Assembly (NCBI GenBank): GCA_039806955.1
Contig: JBDHQI010000022.1
Location: 5,776 to 69,775, forward strand
From: JADLHS01 sp039806955
GTDB lineage: Bacteria > Verrucomicrobiota > Verrucomicrobiia > Limisphaerales > JADLHS01
Direction: 5' to 3'
DNA length: 64,000 nt
The position numbers and the translations under genes are program-made. Positions 43,483 through 54,983 of the stretch are shown in pieces; within the stretch, counting starts at the first letter, position 1, and each line of letters starts with the position of its first letter. The notes under the pieces were generated by a model, which was not told the origin of the DNA, made no database searches, and saw nothing but the letters and a program-made list of their open reading frames with translations.

Positions 43483-45645
43483 ATGAAAAACCGCAATAAA
43501 CTTCGGTATTTTCTGGTCGGCGCGAGTGCCGCGTTTCTGGTGTTGTCCGGCTGCACGCAACAGAGCGCCAGCGGGCCATCGCCTTATCACGTTACCAGTG
43601 AAACGGTTGTGCCCGTCGCTCCGCCAATGACCGTGACGCCGGTGATTGATCCGACTCCGATTGCGACTCCGGCAGCCGAGGTCGTCACGCCTGCGCCGCC
43701 CGCAGTGGCCTCAAGTCCCGTGCCGGTAACCACTGTTCCGCCCTTGATTATCAGTAATGCACCAGCTCCAGTTGTTGTGATGCCCGAAAAATTGCGCGTC
43801 TCGAAGGCTTTGAGTGACGTGATTGAAATGACTCAATCCGGGGTGGATGAAAATGTAATCCTGACGTACGTGACCAATTCTTCGGCGGCATTCCTTTTGG
43901 GCGTGGAGGAAATTATTTATTTGAAAGACCTGGGGGTTTCAAGCGAGGTCATTACCTCCATGATGGGCCGTGATCAAGCGTTGAAGACGGTATGGGGAAT
44001 CAATGAGCCAACGAGCCTTGCTGACGCTTCCGTGGAAGACCAGGAAGTGGTGGCTGCGGCTCCGACTTATGTGAATCCACCTCAACCCGCGTCTGATCCG
44101 GGAATATCTGGTCCGGCAGAGGCCACTGATGAGTATTTCGACACCGTTCTCTCACCCTACGGCAACTGGGTGACGATTGACGGTTACGGCCGGGTGTGGC
44201 GACCGACAATCGGGATGCGGAGTCCGGGTTGGCGACCTTATTCCGACGGCGGGCGCTGGGTTTACACCGATTACGGCTGGTATTGGATGTCGGATTATTC
44301 GTGGGGCTCTGTGGCGTTCCATTATGGGCGCTGGTTCAATGATCCGCGCTGGGGCTGGTGCTGGTGGCCCAACCGCGTATGGGGACCTTCGTGGGTTTCC
44401 TGGCGGTATGACAATGACTATTGCGGCTGGGCGCCATTGCCACCGAATTCCATTTATACTCCGGGGGTGGGCTTCACCTACTTTGGCAGTTCGGTGGGGA
44501 CCAGTTTCGGTTTCCATCTGGGAGTCGGTTCATGGCTGTTCGTGCCGTGGGCCCGGTTCTGTGATCCACATCCCTATCGCTATCATTTGTCCAGTGCGCG
44601 ATCAGTGGCGATTTTCAATCAAACCACCATCGTCAACAATTACGGCAACGGCAATAACACCACCGTCATCAATCGAGGAATTTCTGTGGATCGTGTGCGG
44701 GAACGGTCGCGAGCGGAAGTTCGCACGGTCAGCCTGCGAACTGAGCCGGCGGGCCAGGGTGGAATTCGCAGCGATCGTTTCGAAAATGGTGGGCGTACGC
44801 TGGTGGCGGAGCGTCCGGTACTCTCTCGAACGACAGGTGCGGCCAACGTGGGTGCGGGCGCGCCGGAGACTTCCAGATTGCGTTCGCCTCGGGACGTATC
44901 GGAGTACGGGACTGATTTGCGCCGCGCCGAGCGTTTGGGGGTTGGAGCGAATTCTGCGGGGGGTAATTCCGCCGCGCGTGTGCCGACCGAGCGCAATCTT
45001 TCCATCCGTGGCAACGAATCCCGAACCGCCACCCAGCCGTCGGGAACCACTCCCGGCGTTTCATCACCGGCAACGCCAGTGACCCGGCCGGCACCAATTT
45101 TTGACAAACCAGTCACGGTGGAGCGGCGAACGGCTCCGCCGCGCACGGTTGCGCCGGATTCGCGCAGTTCGCAACCAACCGTTATCGGCGGCGCGCCGCG
45201 CTCGACGGGCAGAGATTATTCGGTCTGGAGCACACCGGGGAATCGTCCGCAACCCAATTTGAACGACCGTTCAACCACTGGAAATGGCAATCCCGGCCGC
45301 ACGCCCACTCCGTCGCCCAATCTCAATTCTCCGTCGCAAAATCGTGGCACGCTGAATCGTCAACCTCGGGAGACCCTGGCCGAACGTTGGCAACCGAGGA
45401 ATGACGCGGCACGCTCCCGTTACGAACCGAGCGGTGGACGTCCGACTTATACCGCACCGAGTGCTTCGGAATCGCGATCCTTCGCTCCCCGGCCGACCAG
45501 CCCTCCGGCGACTTACACTCCACCGGCTCCGTCTCGGCCCACGTTTAATCCAGCGCCAGCCGCGCCGAGAGTGCAACCAGCACCCGCCCGCCCCAGCGGC
45601 CAGCCAGCGAGTCCAGCAGGCCTGCCTTCAGGGCGCAGCCGGTAA
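43483..45645 (+). CDS. DUF6600 / YXWGXW-repeat lipoprotein
   Basis: 720-residue exported lipoprotein. The signal peptide ends in LSGC at about Cys24, followed by a Pro/Val/Thr-rich linker, a short helical domain (about 100-175) and then the DUF6600 block. That block has repeated aromatic YGxW units such as YGNWVTIDGYGRVW, DYGWYWMSDYSWGSVAFHYGRW and DPRWGWCWWP. The last 270 residues are disordered, rich in Pro, Ser, Thr, Arg and Asn. DUF6600 proteins are common in Verrucomicrobia and Acidobacteria and presumed cell-envelope proteins; function unknown. Start 43483 is preceded by AAGG about 9 bases upstream. Confidence 0.8.
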   Translation: MKNRNKLRYFLVGASAAFLVLSGCTQQSASGPSPYHVTSETVVPVAPPMTVTPVIDPTPIATPAAEVVTPAPPAVASSPVPVTTVPPLIISNAPAPVVVMPEKLRVSKALSDVIEMTQSGVDENVILTYVTNSSAAFLLGVEEIIYLKDLGVSSEVITSMMGRDQALKTVWGINEPTSLADASVEDQEVVAAAPTYVNPPQPASDPGISGPAEATDEYFDTVLSPYGNWVTIDGYGRVWRPTIGMRSPGWRPYSDGGRWVYTDYGWYWMSDYSWGSVAFHYGRWFNDPRWGWCWWPNRVWGPSWVSWRYDNDYCGWAPLPPNSIYTPGVGFTYFGSSVGTSFGFHLGVGSWLFVPWARFCDPHPYRYHLSSARSVAIFNQTTIVNNYGNGNNTTVINRGISVDRVRERSRAEVRTVSLRTEPAGQGGIRSDRFENGGRTLVAERPVLSRTTGAANVGAGAPETSRLRSPRDVSEYGTDLRRAERLGVGANSAGGNSAARVPTERNLSIRGNESRTATQPSGTTPGVSSPATPVTRPAPIFDKPVTVERRTAPPRTVAPDSRSSQPTVIGGAPRSTGRDYSVWSTPGNRPQPNLNDRSTTGNGNPGRTPTPSPNLNSPSQNRGTLNRQPRETLAERWQPRNDAARSRYEPSGGRPTYTAPSASESRSFAPRPTSPPATYTPPAPSRPTFNPAPAAPRVQPAPARPSGQPASPAGLPSGRSR

Positions 45646-45670
45646 TCAAGCGGCGACTAAAAATCATTTC

Positions 45671-46648
45671 ATGAAAAAAATTGCGGTAATCGCCGTGGCG
45701 GCTGCCACGATTCTGATCAGCGCATCGCCTGGCCGGGCGGCTGTAACCAATCTTTATTCCACCGGTTTCGAAGCTGTGGAGGGCTATTCGACGGATCAGG
45801 ATTTAGCCGGACAGAATAATTGGCAATGGGAAGGTTCGGGCGGGAACGGAGTGATCGCCGAGGGACTGCATGGACAGTCGGCGTACCTCGGCTTCAACCC
45901 ACCCCAGCCGACCGATTCGAGCTTGGTGTTGTGGCAGCCCATCAATTTCGATCCGATTGCGGCGGGGTATCCGTTGGTGACGTTCCGCGTTCTTGTGAGC
46001 ATCAGCGATTCGCTGAATGGCGAGTACGATATTTTCCGCTGGAGCGTGTATAACCAGCAGGTCAATCGCTTGTTCTCCATTGATCTGGACAACTGGTATT
46101 TGGATGTGAGCTACCAACTGGATGGGACCAACAGCCCCGTTTTCACTGATATTCTGTTTGAAAATGACCGCGACTATCTGTTGACCGTGACCATGAATTT
46201 TGCGGCGAATCGTTGGAGCGCCACTTTTAACGACGCGGTCATTGCCACCAATCAGCCGATCACCACGACCACTGCGTCGTTGACGTTGGGCGATATTGAC
46301 GCTGTTTGGTTGTTCAACCAGATGGCTGTCACCAATGGGCTGGGGCAGATCGAATACGTCAATACTCCGGGCGACAATTTCATGGTGTTCGATGATTATC
46401 AGTTTGCCGCCGCCACTCTTTCGCCGCCGGCAGCGCAACTGCAACTGCTTGGTTACACGAAAGAAGGATGGAGTTTGCTGCGCCTGCAGGGAGAAAATGG
46501 CCACCGTTGGGCTATTGAGGCCACCACGGATTTCGCCACCTGGATCGCGCTCAACACCAATGTTGTTTCCGGCGGAACCTTTGATGTTGTGGACACCACT
46601 TCCAGCACGGCAGGCCGCCGGTTTTATCGAGCGCGTTACGTGCCGTGA
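45671..46648 (+). CDS. Predicted secreted protein with concanavalin-like fold
   Basis: 325-residue exported protein. Signal peptide about 1-24 (GRAA). The body begins TNLYSTGFEAVEGYSTDQDLAGQNNW, typical of secreted LamG/concanavalin-like domains described as choice-of-anchor proteins. A C-terminal segment (LLRLQGENGHRWAIEATTDFATW) is like the repeated-sequence domains in Verrucomicrobial exported proteins. No PEP-CTERM tail is present. It ends exactly where the convergent TolC gene's stop begins, with no spacer, the two stops sharing TGATCA. Confidence 0.72.
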   Translation: MKKIAVIAVAAATILISASPGRAAVTNLYSTGFEAVEGYSTDQDLAGQNNWQWEGSGGNGVIAEGLHGQSAYLGFNPPQPTDSSLVLWQPINFDPIAAGYPLVTFRVLVSISDSLNGEYDIFRWSVYNQQVNRLFSIDLDNWYLDVSYQLDGTNSPVFTDILFENDRDYLLTVTMNFAANRWSATFNDAVIATNQPITTTTASLTLGDIDAVWLFNQMAVTNGLGQIEYVNTPGDNFMVFDDYQFAAATLSPPAAQLQLLGYTKEGWSLLRLQGENGHRWAIEATTDFATWIALNTNVVSGGTFDVVDTTSSTAGRRFYRARYVP

Positions 46649-48289
46649 TCAGCGCAATTTGAGTTCAACCGCGTGGCGTTCCAACGTGCTGCCTTCGAAA
46701 CGGGCCAACCGCGCCAGCGCAATGTTGTAATCCGCCAGCGAACGAATCTCCGCCGAACGCGCGGCGGTCAATTTGCCTTGCAGATCCAAAACCACGAAAC
46801 TGGTGCTCTTACCCTTTTCAAGCTTCATCTCTTCGGCGCGTAACGCTTCCTCGGCGTAAGCGCGCGCCTGTTTGGTGGCGTCCACCCGTTCCAGACTGGA
46901 GCGCGCCACGGCGATGGCGTTTTCAATTTCAATCATCGCGTTTTGTTCCAGTTGCTTGAGCACCAATTCCAGTTGATCCTGCGTGGTGCGCGCGATTTTG
47001 TAATTGTTGCGGGCGCCAATGTTGCCCAGCGGAATGGTTAGTTGCACCCCATAGGCATAGTAGTTGTTGTCCAGGTTACGCACCTGTTTGAACGCCTGCC
47101 GCGTGTTGTTGGCGGAACCGGCATAGCCAATATCGCCCACCAAATCCAATTGCGGATAGCGCTGATTGTCCGCGTAAGTCACCCGTTTCTCCTGCATTTT
47201 GAGATCAATCCGCGCTTGCTGCAAATCCGGGCGATCCGCCATGCCGCGCCGCCAGCTATCCTGCAAGTTCAGCGATTGTGGCACGGCGAGCAGCGTGGCG
47301 GTGGGATGGATTTCCGTGGTCAACCACTCCTCGTAATTATCGCTGAGCAGGCTCTTGAGCACGCGCTGCTGGGTGTTCCGGTTGGAACGCGCTTCGAGCA
47401 GGTCAGCCTGGCGCGAGGCCGCCTCGGACTCGGCCTGCCGTTCATCCAATGGTGCCAGCGCGCCGACTTCCACGCGCCGGCGGTTCTCGGCGACCAGGCG
47501 CTGCGCCAGTTCCAGAGCCTTTTCCTGCACCTTCACGGTTTCTTCGGAGTAAATAAAATTGTAATACGCCTCCTCGACCGCCGTGATGGTCTGGATGATT
47601 TGATTGCGCAATTGCACTTCTGAGCGTTGGAGGTTTTTCCGATTTAGAAAAATCTGCAATCGCGTTCCGTCCACCCAAAAATCCTTCAATAACGGCTGGC
47701 GCAGTTCAAAAAATCCGACATTGGCCGAGGCGTTCTCGAACGGATTACGCGTGGGCAGGGTGCCGTAATTCGTGCCGTAAAGGTAACCCGAAGGCAGTCC
47801 GGTGTTGAGATCGTAGATGGTGTTGGTGGTGATGAAGGAATTGCTGGGATCAATCACCGCGCCCGGCGAATTACCCGAGCGATCACTGACCGCCGCGCCA
47901 AACGTGTATCGCGTGCCCCATGGGAGCAATCCGCCGATCGAGCCGTTGAAGCTGTCCACTTCGCTCTCCGTGCCGGAGTACGCCCGGCTTTGATCGTCCA
48001 ATCCTCCGGGCGACAACTCGTAGTTGTGTCGGCCACTCAAGGAGAACGCAGGGTCGTAACCCGCATAAGCGCTTTTCAGGGAGAAGCCCGCGATCTCCGG
48101 ATCCATCCGGCTGATCTGCACGTCGAGATTGTGTTCCAGCGCGATCTGGATGCAGTCGTCGAGCGACAGCGTCCGGTGTTTTATTTCCAGTCGTTTCTCC
48201 ATGGTGGTGCGCACTTGTTGCTCGACGTCAGCGGCGATCACGGTCGTCAACGTCAGAATCAACAAGCCAGCCAAGGTTAATTTTCTCAT
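46649..48289 (-). CDS. TolC-family outer-membrane efflux protein
   Basis: Outer-membrane channel of a tripartite exporter, 546 residues from the ATG at 48289. The signal peptide (about 1-17) is followed by two homologous halves, each with strand-rich (outer-membrane) and long helical (periplasmic) parts. The first is marked by LSLDDCIQIALEHNLDVQISRMDPEIAG, the second by LSLEDA-type repeats and AEEALRAEEMKLEKGKSTSFVVLDLQ. It is the last gene of the MacA-MacB-TolC operon, 35 bp from tsaC. Confidence 0.9.
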   Translation of the reverse strand: MRKLTLAGLLILTLTTVIAADVEQQVRTTMEKRLEIKHRTLSLDDCIQIALEHNLDVQISRMDPEIAGFSLKSAYAGYDPAFSLSGRHNYELSPGGLDDQSRAYSGTESEVDSFNGSIGGLLPWGTRYTFGAAVSDRSGNSPGAVIDPSNSFITTNTIYDLNTGLPSGYLYGTNYGTLPTRNPFENASANVGFFELRQPLLKDFWVDGTRLQIFLNRKNLQRSEVQLRNQIIQTITAVEEAYYNFIYSEETVKVQEKALELAQRLVAENRRRVEVGALAPLDERQAESEAASRQADLLEARSNRNTQQRVLKSLLSDNYEEWLTTEIHPTATLLAVPQSLNLQDSWRRGMADRPDLQQARIDLKMQEKRVTYADNQRYPQLDLVGDIGYAGSANNTRQAFKQVRNLDNNYYAYGVQLTIPLGNIGARNNYKIARTTQDQLELVLKQLEQNAMIEIENAIAVARSSLERVDATKQARAYAEEALRAEEMKLEKGKSTSFVVLDLQGKLTAARSAEIRSLADYNIALARLARFEGSTLERHAVELKLR

Positions 48290-48323
48290 GGTCAATTCAG
48301 TGTGAGTGAGTTGTGTCATTCCG

Positions 48324-49345
48324 TCAATCTGCGGCGGCACGATTCAGACGATCCGCAATGCCGCGCCATTCAGGTCCATCAGGTAAAGCTTCAATAATAA
48401 TCGCCGCCGCTCCCGCGTCGTCGCCGCGATGCAGCTCTGCGTAAATGGCGCGTGCAAACGCTGCCGCATCCAGGGGAATCACGCTGACCCCGGCCAAACC
48501 GGCATCAGAGGGGATGCGGGTGTGCGCGATAATCTGGATTTGGTTTCGCGCAAATGGCAGCGCGCTGAGTTGTTGCCGCAGATCGGCCGTGTTGCGCCAG
48601 GAACGCACGAGCAAGGTGGCTTTGGGCGCGTAATGTTTGCGTAATTGTCCCGGACTGCGCAGCGCGCCGGCTTCTGACTTTGCATCGGAGGTCGTGGTGG
48701 CGGTCATCTGGGTTGGCGGCAACGCGGCCCGCAGGGTTGCGTCAGAGATCATGCCGGGGCGCAAGACACGAAACGGAGGCGTGGTTAAATCAATCACGGT
48801 GCTTTCAATTCCCACTTCGGCAGCCCCGCCATCCACGAGGAGCGGGATTTGTCCATCGAATTGTTTGCGGACGTGTTCCGCCGTGGTTGGGGAAACACAA
48901 TTGGAAAGATTGGCGCTCGGGGCCGCGAGCGGGAAGCCGCAGGCGCGAATGACCGCCTGCATCAACGGGTGGCTGGGCCAGCGCACGCCCACAGTGGGGC
49001 CGCCGGCGGTGACGATGTCGGGAATCCGCGCGGCGCGCGGCAGCACAAGCGTCAGTGGACCGGGCCAGAATTGTCGCGCCAGTTGAGTGGCGCAATCCGG
49101 CCACTCGGCGACGCACTGTTGCGCCAGTTCAAGGCTGGCGACATGCACGATGATCGGGTTGCGCGGCGGACGGTTTTTCAACTGGTAAATTTTTTCCACC
49201 GCCGCGGCATTGAGGGCGTTGGCGGCCAGGCCGTACACCGTTTCCGTAGGCAGCGCCACCACGGCGCCGCCACGGAGCAATTCAGCGGCGCGCTGAACCG
49301 CCGTGTCGAACAAGGCCAGGGTGTGAGTCGGCAGCAGCTTTGTCC

Positions 49346-49349
<4 letters not shown>
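48324..49349 (-). CDS. tsaC: Threonylcarbamoyl-AMP synthase (Sua5/TsaC)
   Basis: Makes L-threonylcarbamoyl-AMP for the t6A modification of ANN-decoding tRNAs, 341 residues. Conserved elements: VVALPTETVYGLAANA, the ATP/carbonate site IYQLKNRPPRNPIIVHV, FWPGPLTLVLPR, TVGVRWPSHP, and a C-terminal Sua5 domain, so it is the longer two-domain form. It overlaps the upstream permease gene by four bases and sits between efflux genes, an odd place for a translation-quality enzyme; co-transcription with the pump is likely. Confidence 0.93.
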
Positions 49350-50608
<1,259 letters not shown>

Positions 50609-50670
50609 GGCTGCGGACCGGGGTTCGGAGGTGACTTGTGGCGGTGGCTTTTCATGGGCACGTCTGGGAA

Positions 50671-51429
50671 TTAATCCAACTGCACGGCTTGTTGTTCGGA
50701 CTTCAGCTTGGCCAGCTCTTTTTCCGCATTGAGCCGGTTTTGAACTGCCGTGTCGCTGACGATCAGTCCGTCGCGCAGCACCACCGTGCGTTTGGTGTAT
50801 TGCGCGATGTCCAGCTCGTGGGTCACCATCAAAATGGTGATGCCCTGCGCGTTCAAGTTCTGAAAGATGCCCATGATCTCGATGCTGGTTTGCGTGTCGA
50901 GATTTCCGGTTGGCTCATCCGCCAGCAACAAAGCCGGGCGATTGATGAGGGATCGCGCGATGGCGACCCGCTGTTGCTGGCCGCCGGACAACTGGCTCGG
51001 ATGATGGTCCGCCCGTTCCGCCAGGCCAACGATTCCCAGCGCGTGCATGGCGCGTTCGCGCCGCTCGCGATTGGAAATCCTGCCGTGCTGATATAACATG
51101 GGCAGCTCCACGTTTTCCACGGCCGCCGTACGCGCCAACAGATTGAAGCCCTGAAACACGAAGCCGAGTTTTTGATTGCGAATGTCCGCCAATTCATCGC
51201 GATCCAGATGCGAGACATCCACGCCATCCAATCTGTAACGCCCCGCCGTCGGGCGATCCAGACAGCCGAGCAGATTCATCAGCGTGGATTTGCCGGAGCC
51301 GCTCGCGCCCATGATGGCCACGAATTCGCCGGGATAGACGGACAAGTTGACGCCGCGCACGGCGCGCACTTCCACTTCGCCCGACTGATAAGTCTTTTGA
51401 ACGTCCTCCAATTGAATGACGGGAGCCAT
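50671..51429 (-). CDS. ABC transporter ATP-binding protein (MacB/LolD type)
   Basis: ATPase of 252 residues with complete motifs: Walker A GASGSGKS, Q-loop FVFQGFN, signature LSGGQQQR, Walker B ALLLADEPTGNLD, H-loop MVTHE. The MNLLGCLDRPTAGRYRLDG segment is the MacB/LolD signature. Here the catalytic set is intact, unlike the degenerate MlaF-like protein elsewhere in the window. It lies between the adaptor and permease genes, 4 bp after the adaptor stop. Confidence 0.94.
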   Translation of the reverse strand: MAPVIQLEDVQKTYQSGEVEVRAVRGVNLSVYPGEFVAIMGASGSGKSTLMNLLGCLDRPTAGRYRLDGVDVSHLDRDELADIRNQKLGFVFQGFNLLARTAAVENVELPMLYQHGRISNRERRERAMHALGIVGLAERADHHPSQLSGGQQQRVAIARSLINRPALLLADEPTGNLDTQTSIEIMGIFQNLNAQGITILMVTHELDIAQYTKRTVVLRDGLIVSDTAVQNRLNAEKELAKLKSEQQAVQLD

Positions 51430-51433
51430 GGCG

Positions 51434-52744
51434 TTACCGGCGCGGGAAACCGCGACCGCTGAAAGGATTGTTCACCGGATTGGCGGAAGTTGTGCCGGTC
51501 GTCATGCTGGAGACGAGCAATTCGCCATCGGATAATCCCTCCGTCACTTCTGTCCAGAATCCATCGCTGATGCCCAGCCGCACCGAGACCTGCTTGAGGT
51601 CGGCCTCGGTGGCTTTGTCCGGACTGACTGTCAGCGTGTACATCGTGCGGGGCGGACGGGTGGCTTCATCGTGTGCAGAGTTGGCGCGAGGGTCGGTGGC
51701 GGCACCGCCGCCGCGTCCTTCCGCGCCGCCGGTGCGCCCGCCCGAACGGCCCGCCGTCGAACGCTGGACCGCCGCATTACCCGCATTGCCGCTCGCGTTC
51801 AACGCGAGATTTTCCGGAGGGCGAAACCGCAACGCGGCGTTGGGAACGGCAAGGACTTGTTTGCGTTGCGCGACGATGATGTCAACGTTCGCGGTCATGC
51901 CCGGTTTCAGTTTTAGATCGTCATTGTTGACGGCGATGATGGTGTCGTAAGTCACCACATTTTGAACCGTGATGGGGGAGTTGCGCACCTGCGTCACCGT
52001 GCCGCGGAATTTTCGATACGGAAACGCATCCACGCTGAATTCCACGTCCTGCCCGGATTGCACGGCGCCAACGTCGGCTTCGGCCACCGACGCGTTGATC
52101 TGCATTTTGGTCAGGTCATTGGCAATTTGGAACAGCACGGGCGCGCTCAGACTTGCCGCCACCGTTTGCCCCACATCCACCTTGCGATCAATCACAATTC
52201 CGTCCACGGGCGCGTAAATGGTGCAACGGCCCAAATCCACCTTGGCCCGCTCCAATGCCGCGCGCTTGATTTTGACCTGTGCCTCGGCTTGATGCAGCGT
52301 GGCGACGCTTTGATCGAAGTCGGATGAGGAGATCAGCTTGTCCTGGAACAAATCGCGGGCGCGCTTCGCGTTCACCTGCGCCAGTTCCAACGAGGCTTCC
52401 GTGTTGGCCAGATCGCCTTCCGCCGAACTCACGTTGGCCTGGTAAGTGGATGGGTCCAGTTGCGCGATGACCTGATTGGATTTCACCTCGGAATTAAAAT
52501 CCACATAGAGCGTTTGAATGATCCCGGAAATCTGGCTGCCCACTTCGACGTTAACCACCGGCTGCAACGCCCCCGTCGCGGTGACGGTTTGGATGATGTT
52601 GGTGCGCGCCGCCTTGACGACCGAAAATTCCGGTTTCGTTGTACCCTTCTCCTTGAGCAACCACTTCACGGCCACTCCGCCACCGACCAGCAGCACGAGG
52701 ATGACCACCCCCTTGAAAAGACCCGAGTTTTTACGCTTACCCAT
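51434..52744 (-). CDS. Periplasmic adaptor (membrane-fusion) protein, MacA-like
   Basis: 436-residue adaptor of a tripartite pump: N-terminal membrane helix (about 9-27), then barrel-sandwich and lipoyl halves (about 60-90 and 175-210) flanking a coiled-coil hairpin (about 100-160), and a beta-barrel domain. The C-terminal part has a disordered Gly/Arg/Ala-rich insertion (about 330-375) before the last strands. With the ABC ATPase, permease and TolC genes it forms a MacAB-TolC-like exporter. It is the first gene of the operon. Confidence 0.9.
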   Translation of the reverse strand: MGKRKNSGLFKGVVILVLLVGGGVAVKWLLKEKGTTKPEFSVVKAARTNIIQTVTATGALQPVVNVEVGSQISGIIQTLYVDFNSEVKSNQVIAQLDPSTYQANVSSAEGDLANTEASLELAQVNAKRARDLFQDKLISSSDFDQSVATLHQAEAQVKIKRAALERAKVDLGRCTIYAPVDGIVIDRKVDVGQTVAASLSAPVLFQIANDLTKMQINASVAEADVGAVQSGQDVEFSVDAFPYRKFRGTVTQVRNSPITVQNVVTYDTIIAVNNDDLKLKPGMTANVDIIVAQRKQVLAVPNAALRFRPPENLALNASGNAGNAAVQRSTAGRSGGRTGGAEGRGGGAATDPRANSAHDEATRPPRTMYTLTVSPDKATEADLKQVSVRLGISDGFWTEVTEGLSDGELLVSSMTTGTTSANPVNNPFSGRGFPRR

Positions 52745-52893
52745 AATTCCAGATGCGCATTAGACGCAGAAAAAGTATGAATCGTCAAAATAACTTCTGA
52801 AAACATGAAAGGCCCGTCCCGCTCGTGACGGCAACGGACGCGAATGAACACTTTCCGTTTTGGTTCGCGCCGCCGCCTGTTTATGCTGGCGGC

Positions 52894-53967
52894 GTGCTCG
52901 ACCAACTGACGCAACAATTGAATCGCGCGGAAGACTTGGAGGCTGTGCAGATCGCCGGGGCCTTGACGGAACTGATGACCGAAACGGTGGCGGTGGCAAC
53001 CAAGGCAGAATTCCTGACCGCTCTGGCGCGCAAAGGGGAAACACTGGCGGAGATCGCCGCGTTTGCCGCGGAACTGTTGAATCGCTCCGTGCCCGTGCCG
53101 CTGGATGCCGAAACCCGCACCCGGGAAATTCTCGATGTGTGCGGCACGGGTGGCGACCACCTGGGTACGTTCAACATTTCCACCACGGTGGCTATTGTGT
53201 GCGCGGCGGCGGGAGTAACGGTTGCCAAACATGGTAATCGCGCGGTTACCTCGAAAACCGGCAGCGCCGACGTGCTCGAGTCACTCGGCATCCGCATTGA
53301 TTTGTCTCCCACGGAAGCGGCAGCGGCGTTGCGCGATCACGGGTTCGCATTTCTCTTCGCGCCCCATTATCACCCGGACTTCAAGCACATCATCCCCATC
53401 CGTAAGCTGTGCGCGGCCCAGGGACAACGCACGATCTTTAACTTTCTCGGGCCGCTGTTGAATCCAGCACGGCCCACGGCGCAACTGCTCGGCGTGCCCA
53501 AACCGGAACTTTGCGTGCCGCTGGCCCGCGCGTTGCAATTACTGGGGTTGCGTCGGGCGATGGTGGTTTCGGGGGCCGTGCCCGATCCAACCGCACCGAC
53601 GGACGATCCCGAATTTGGCGTGCGAAGTTTGGATGAAATTTCCACGTTGGGGCTGAGCACGGTGGCGGAATTTTACCAGGAACGCGCCTTCACCACGTCG
53701 CAACTGGACCCGGCGCAATTCCCGCTGCAACCCGTCGCGTTCACGGACTTGAGCGGTGGTGATCGGAACGCGAACGCGGAGATCATTCGCCAGATTCTGC
53801 GCGGTCAGGACCGTGGCCCGCGCGCTGACGCGGTGAAACTGAACGCTGGCGCGGCGTTGTTCGTGGCGGGGCGCGTGCGTTCGATCAGCGACGGTTGGGA
53901 GTTGACCGAAGCCCTCATCAATGACGGTCGCGCCTGGGCGAAGCTGGAACAACTGCGGAGTCAATAA
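52894..53967 (+). CDS. trpD: Anthranilate phosphoribosyltransferase
   Basis: Tryptophan-pathway enzyme joining anthranilate and PRPP, 357 residues from the GTG at 52894. Hallmarks: GETLAEIAAFAAEL in the N-terminal helical domain, the PRPP loop DVCGTGGDHLGTFNIST (Gly-rich), KHGNRAVTSKTGSADVLE, and FNFLGPLLNP. The frame is open to 52825 (GTG), but the upstream 23 residues are unlike the family, so the later start is chosen without a strong ribosome site. No other trp gene is in the window. Confidence 0.94.
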   Translation: MLDQLTQQLNRAEDLEAVQIAGALTELMTETVAVATKAEFLTALARKGETLAEIAAFAAELLNRSVPVPLDAETRTREILDVCGTGGDHLGTFNISTTVAIVCAAAGVTVAKHGNRAVTSKTGSADVLESLGIRIDLSPTEAAAALRDHGFAFLFAPHYHPDFKHIIPIRKLCAAQGQRTIFNFLGPLLNPARPTAQLLGVPKPELCVPLARALQLLGLRRAMVVSGAVPDPTAPTDDPEFGVRSLDEISTLGLSTVAEFYQERAFTTSQLDPAQFPLQPVAFTDLSGGDRNANAEIIRQILRGQDRGPRADAVKLNAGAALFVAGRVRSISDGWELTEALINDGRAWAKLEQLRSQ

Positions 53968-54046
53968 ACTATTTTCCGCGCTTGCTTAAAAGCGCTTCAA
54001 CGATTACGGATGAAGGCCACGACGACGATTTAACTTCCAGTTTGCC

Positions 54047-54493
54047 ATGTATAAAATCATCGGAGCCGACGGAAAAGAATACGGGCCAGCAACCCGGGAG
54101 CAATTGCGCGAATGGCAGCGCCAGGGGCGCATCAATTTGCGGACGCTGGTGCGGCCCGAGGCCGGTGGCGACTGGCGGCCTTTCGTGACGTATGCCGAAT
54201 TGAACCTGGGCTTCGATGCGCCCCCGCTGCCCCCGCCGGTGTATAATGAGCGCGCCAGCATCAAAATTCCCGCCGGAATTTGCGGCATCCTGATCGGCGC
54301 GTTGGGCATTCACAAATTCATCCTCGGTTACACTGGCGCGGGATTGATCATGCTGCTGGCATCGGTTTTGACCTGTGGCTTTGCCGCGCCCGCAATTGGA
54401 TTGATCGGGTTGATCGAAGGCATTATCTATCTCACCAAATCGGATGAGGAATTTGTCCGAACCTACGTCGAGAGTCGGAAGGAATGGTTCTGA
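54047..54493 (+). CDS. GYF_2-TM2 membrane protein
   Basis: 148-residue membrane protein: an N-terminal GYF_2 domain (MYKIIGADGKEYGPATREQLREWQ, about 1-60), a proline-rich linker, then two helices in a TM2-type arrangement (GILIGALGIHKFILGYTGAGLIMLL and a following GLIGLIEGIIYL). GYF_2 domains bind proline-rich peptides; TM2 proteins are often of unknown function. The next gene has the same N-terminal domain, so the pair likely arose by duplication with different membrane ends. Confidence 0.85.
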   Translation: MYKIIGADGKEYGPATREQLREWQRQGRINLRTLVRPEAGGDWRPFVTYAELNLGFDAPPLPPPVYNERASIKIPAGICGILIGALGIHKFILGYTGAGLIMLLASVLTCGFAAPAIGLIGLIEGIIYLTKSDEEFVRTYVESRKEWF

Positions 54494-54520
54494 CGCCGAA
54501 ACACACAATGCAAAAAGATC

Positions 54521-54979
54521 ATGTATAAAATCATTGGCGCCGATGGCAAGGAATACGGGCCGGTTTCGCTGGCACAACTGCAACAATGGATCGCCGAAGG
54601 CCGGGCGAATCACCAATCCAAAGTCCTCCGCGAAGGGGAAACGGAATGGAAGACCATTGGTGAGATCCCGGGGTTGTCCGGCGCCGGTCTTCCACCACTG
54701 CCCACCACGCCAACGCAGACGGTTGCCCAGGATGTGCCCAATTATCTCTGGCAATCCATCGTGATCACGCTGTGTTGCTGTATTCCCTTTGGTGTTGTGG
54801 CCATCGTTTACGCGGCGCAGGTGCGGACGAAACTGAACGTGGGCGATTTCGCGGGGGCGCAAGACGCCTCGAACAAAGCCCGGATGTGGTGTTGGGTCGG
54901 ATTCATCGTCGGCATTCTGACCAATGTCATTGGCGGTGTGGTTCAGTTTATGGCGATGCGGGCGGCCAGTGGGAATTGA
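54521..54979 (+). CDS. GYF_2-CD225/dispanin membrane protein
   Basis: 152 residues: GYF_2 domain (MYKIIGADGKEYGPVSLAQLQQW) like its neighbour's, then CD225/dispanin-type membrane segments (QSIVITLCCCIPFGVVAIVYAAQVRTKLNVGDFAGAQDAS and a second helix WCWVGFIVGILTNVIGG). Function unknown. Starts 27 bp after the GYF_2-TM2 gene; the next gene begins 4 bp after its stop. Confidence 0.85.
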   Translation: MYKIIGADGKEYGPVSLAQLQQWIAEGRANHQSKVLREGETEWKTIGEIPGLSGAGLPPLPTTPTQTVAQDVPNYLWQSIVITLCCCIPFGVVAIVYAAQVRTKLNVGDFAGAQDASNKARMWCWVGFIVGILTNVIGGVVQFMAMRAASGN

Positions 54980-54983
54980 ATCA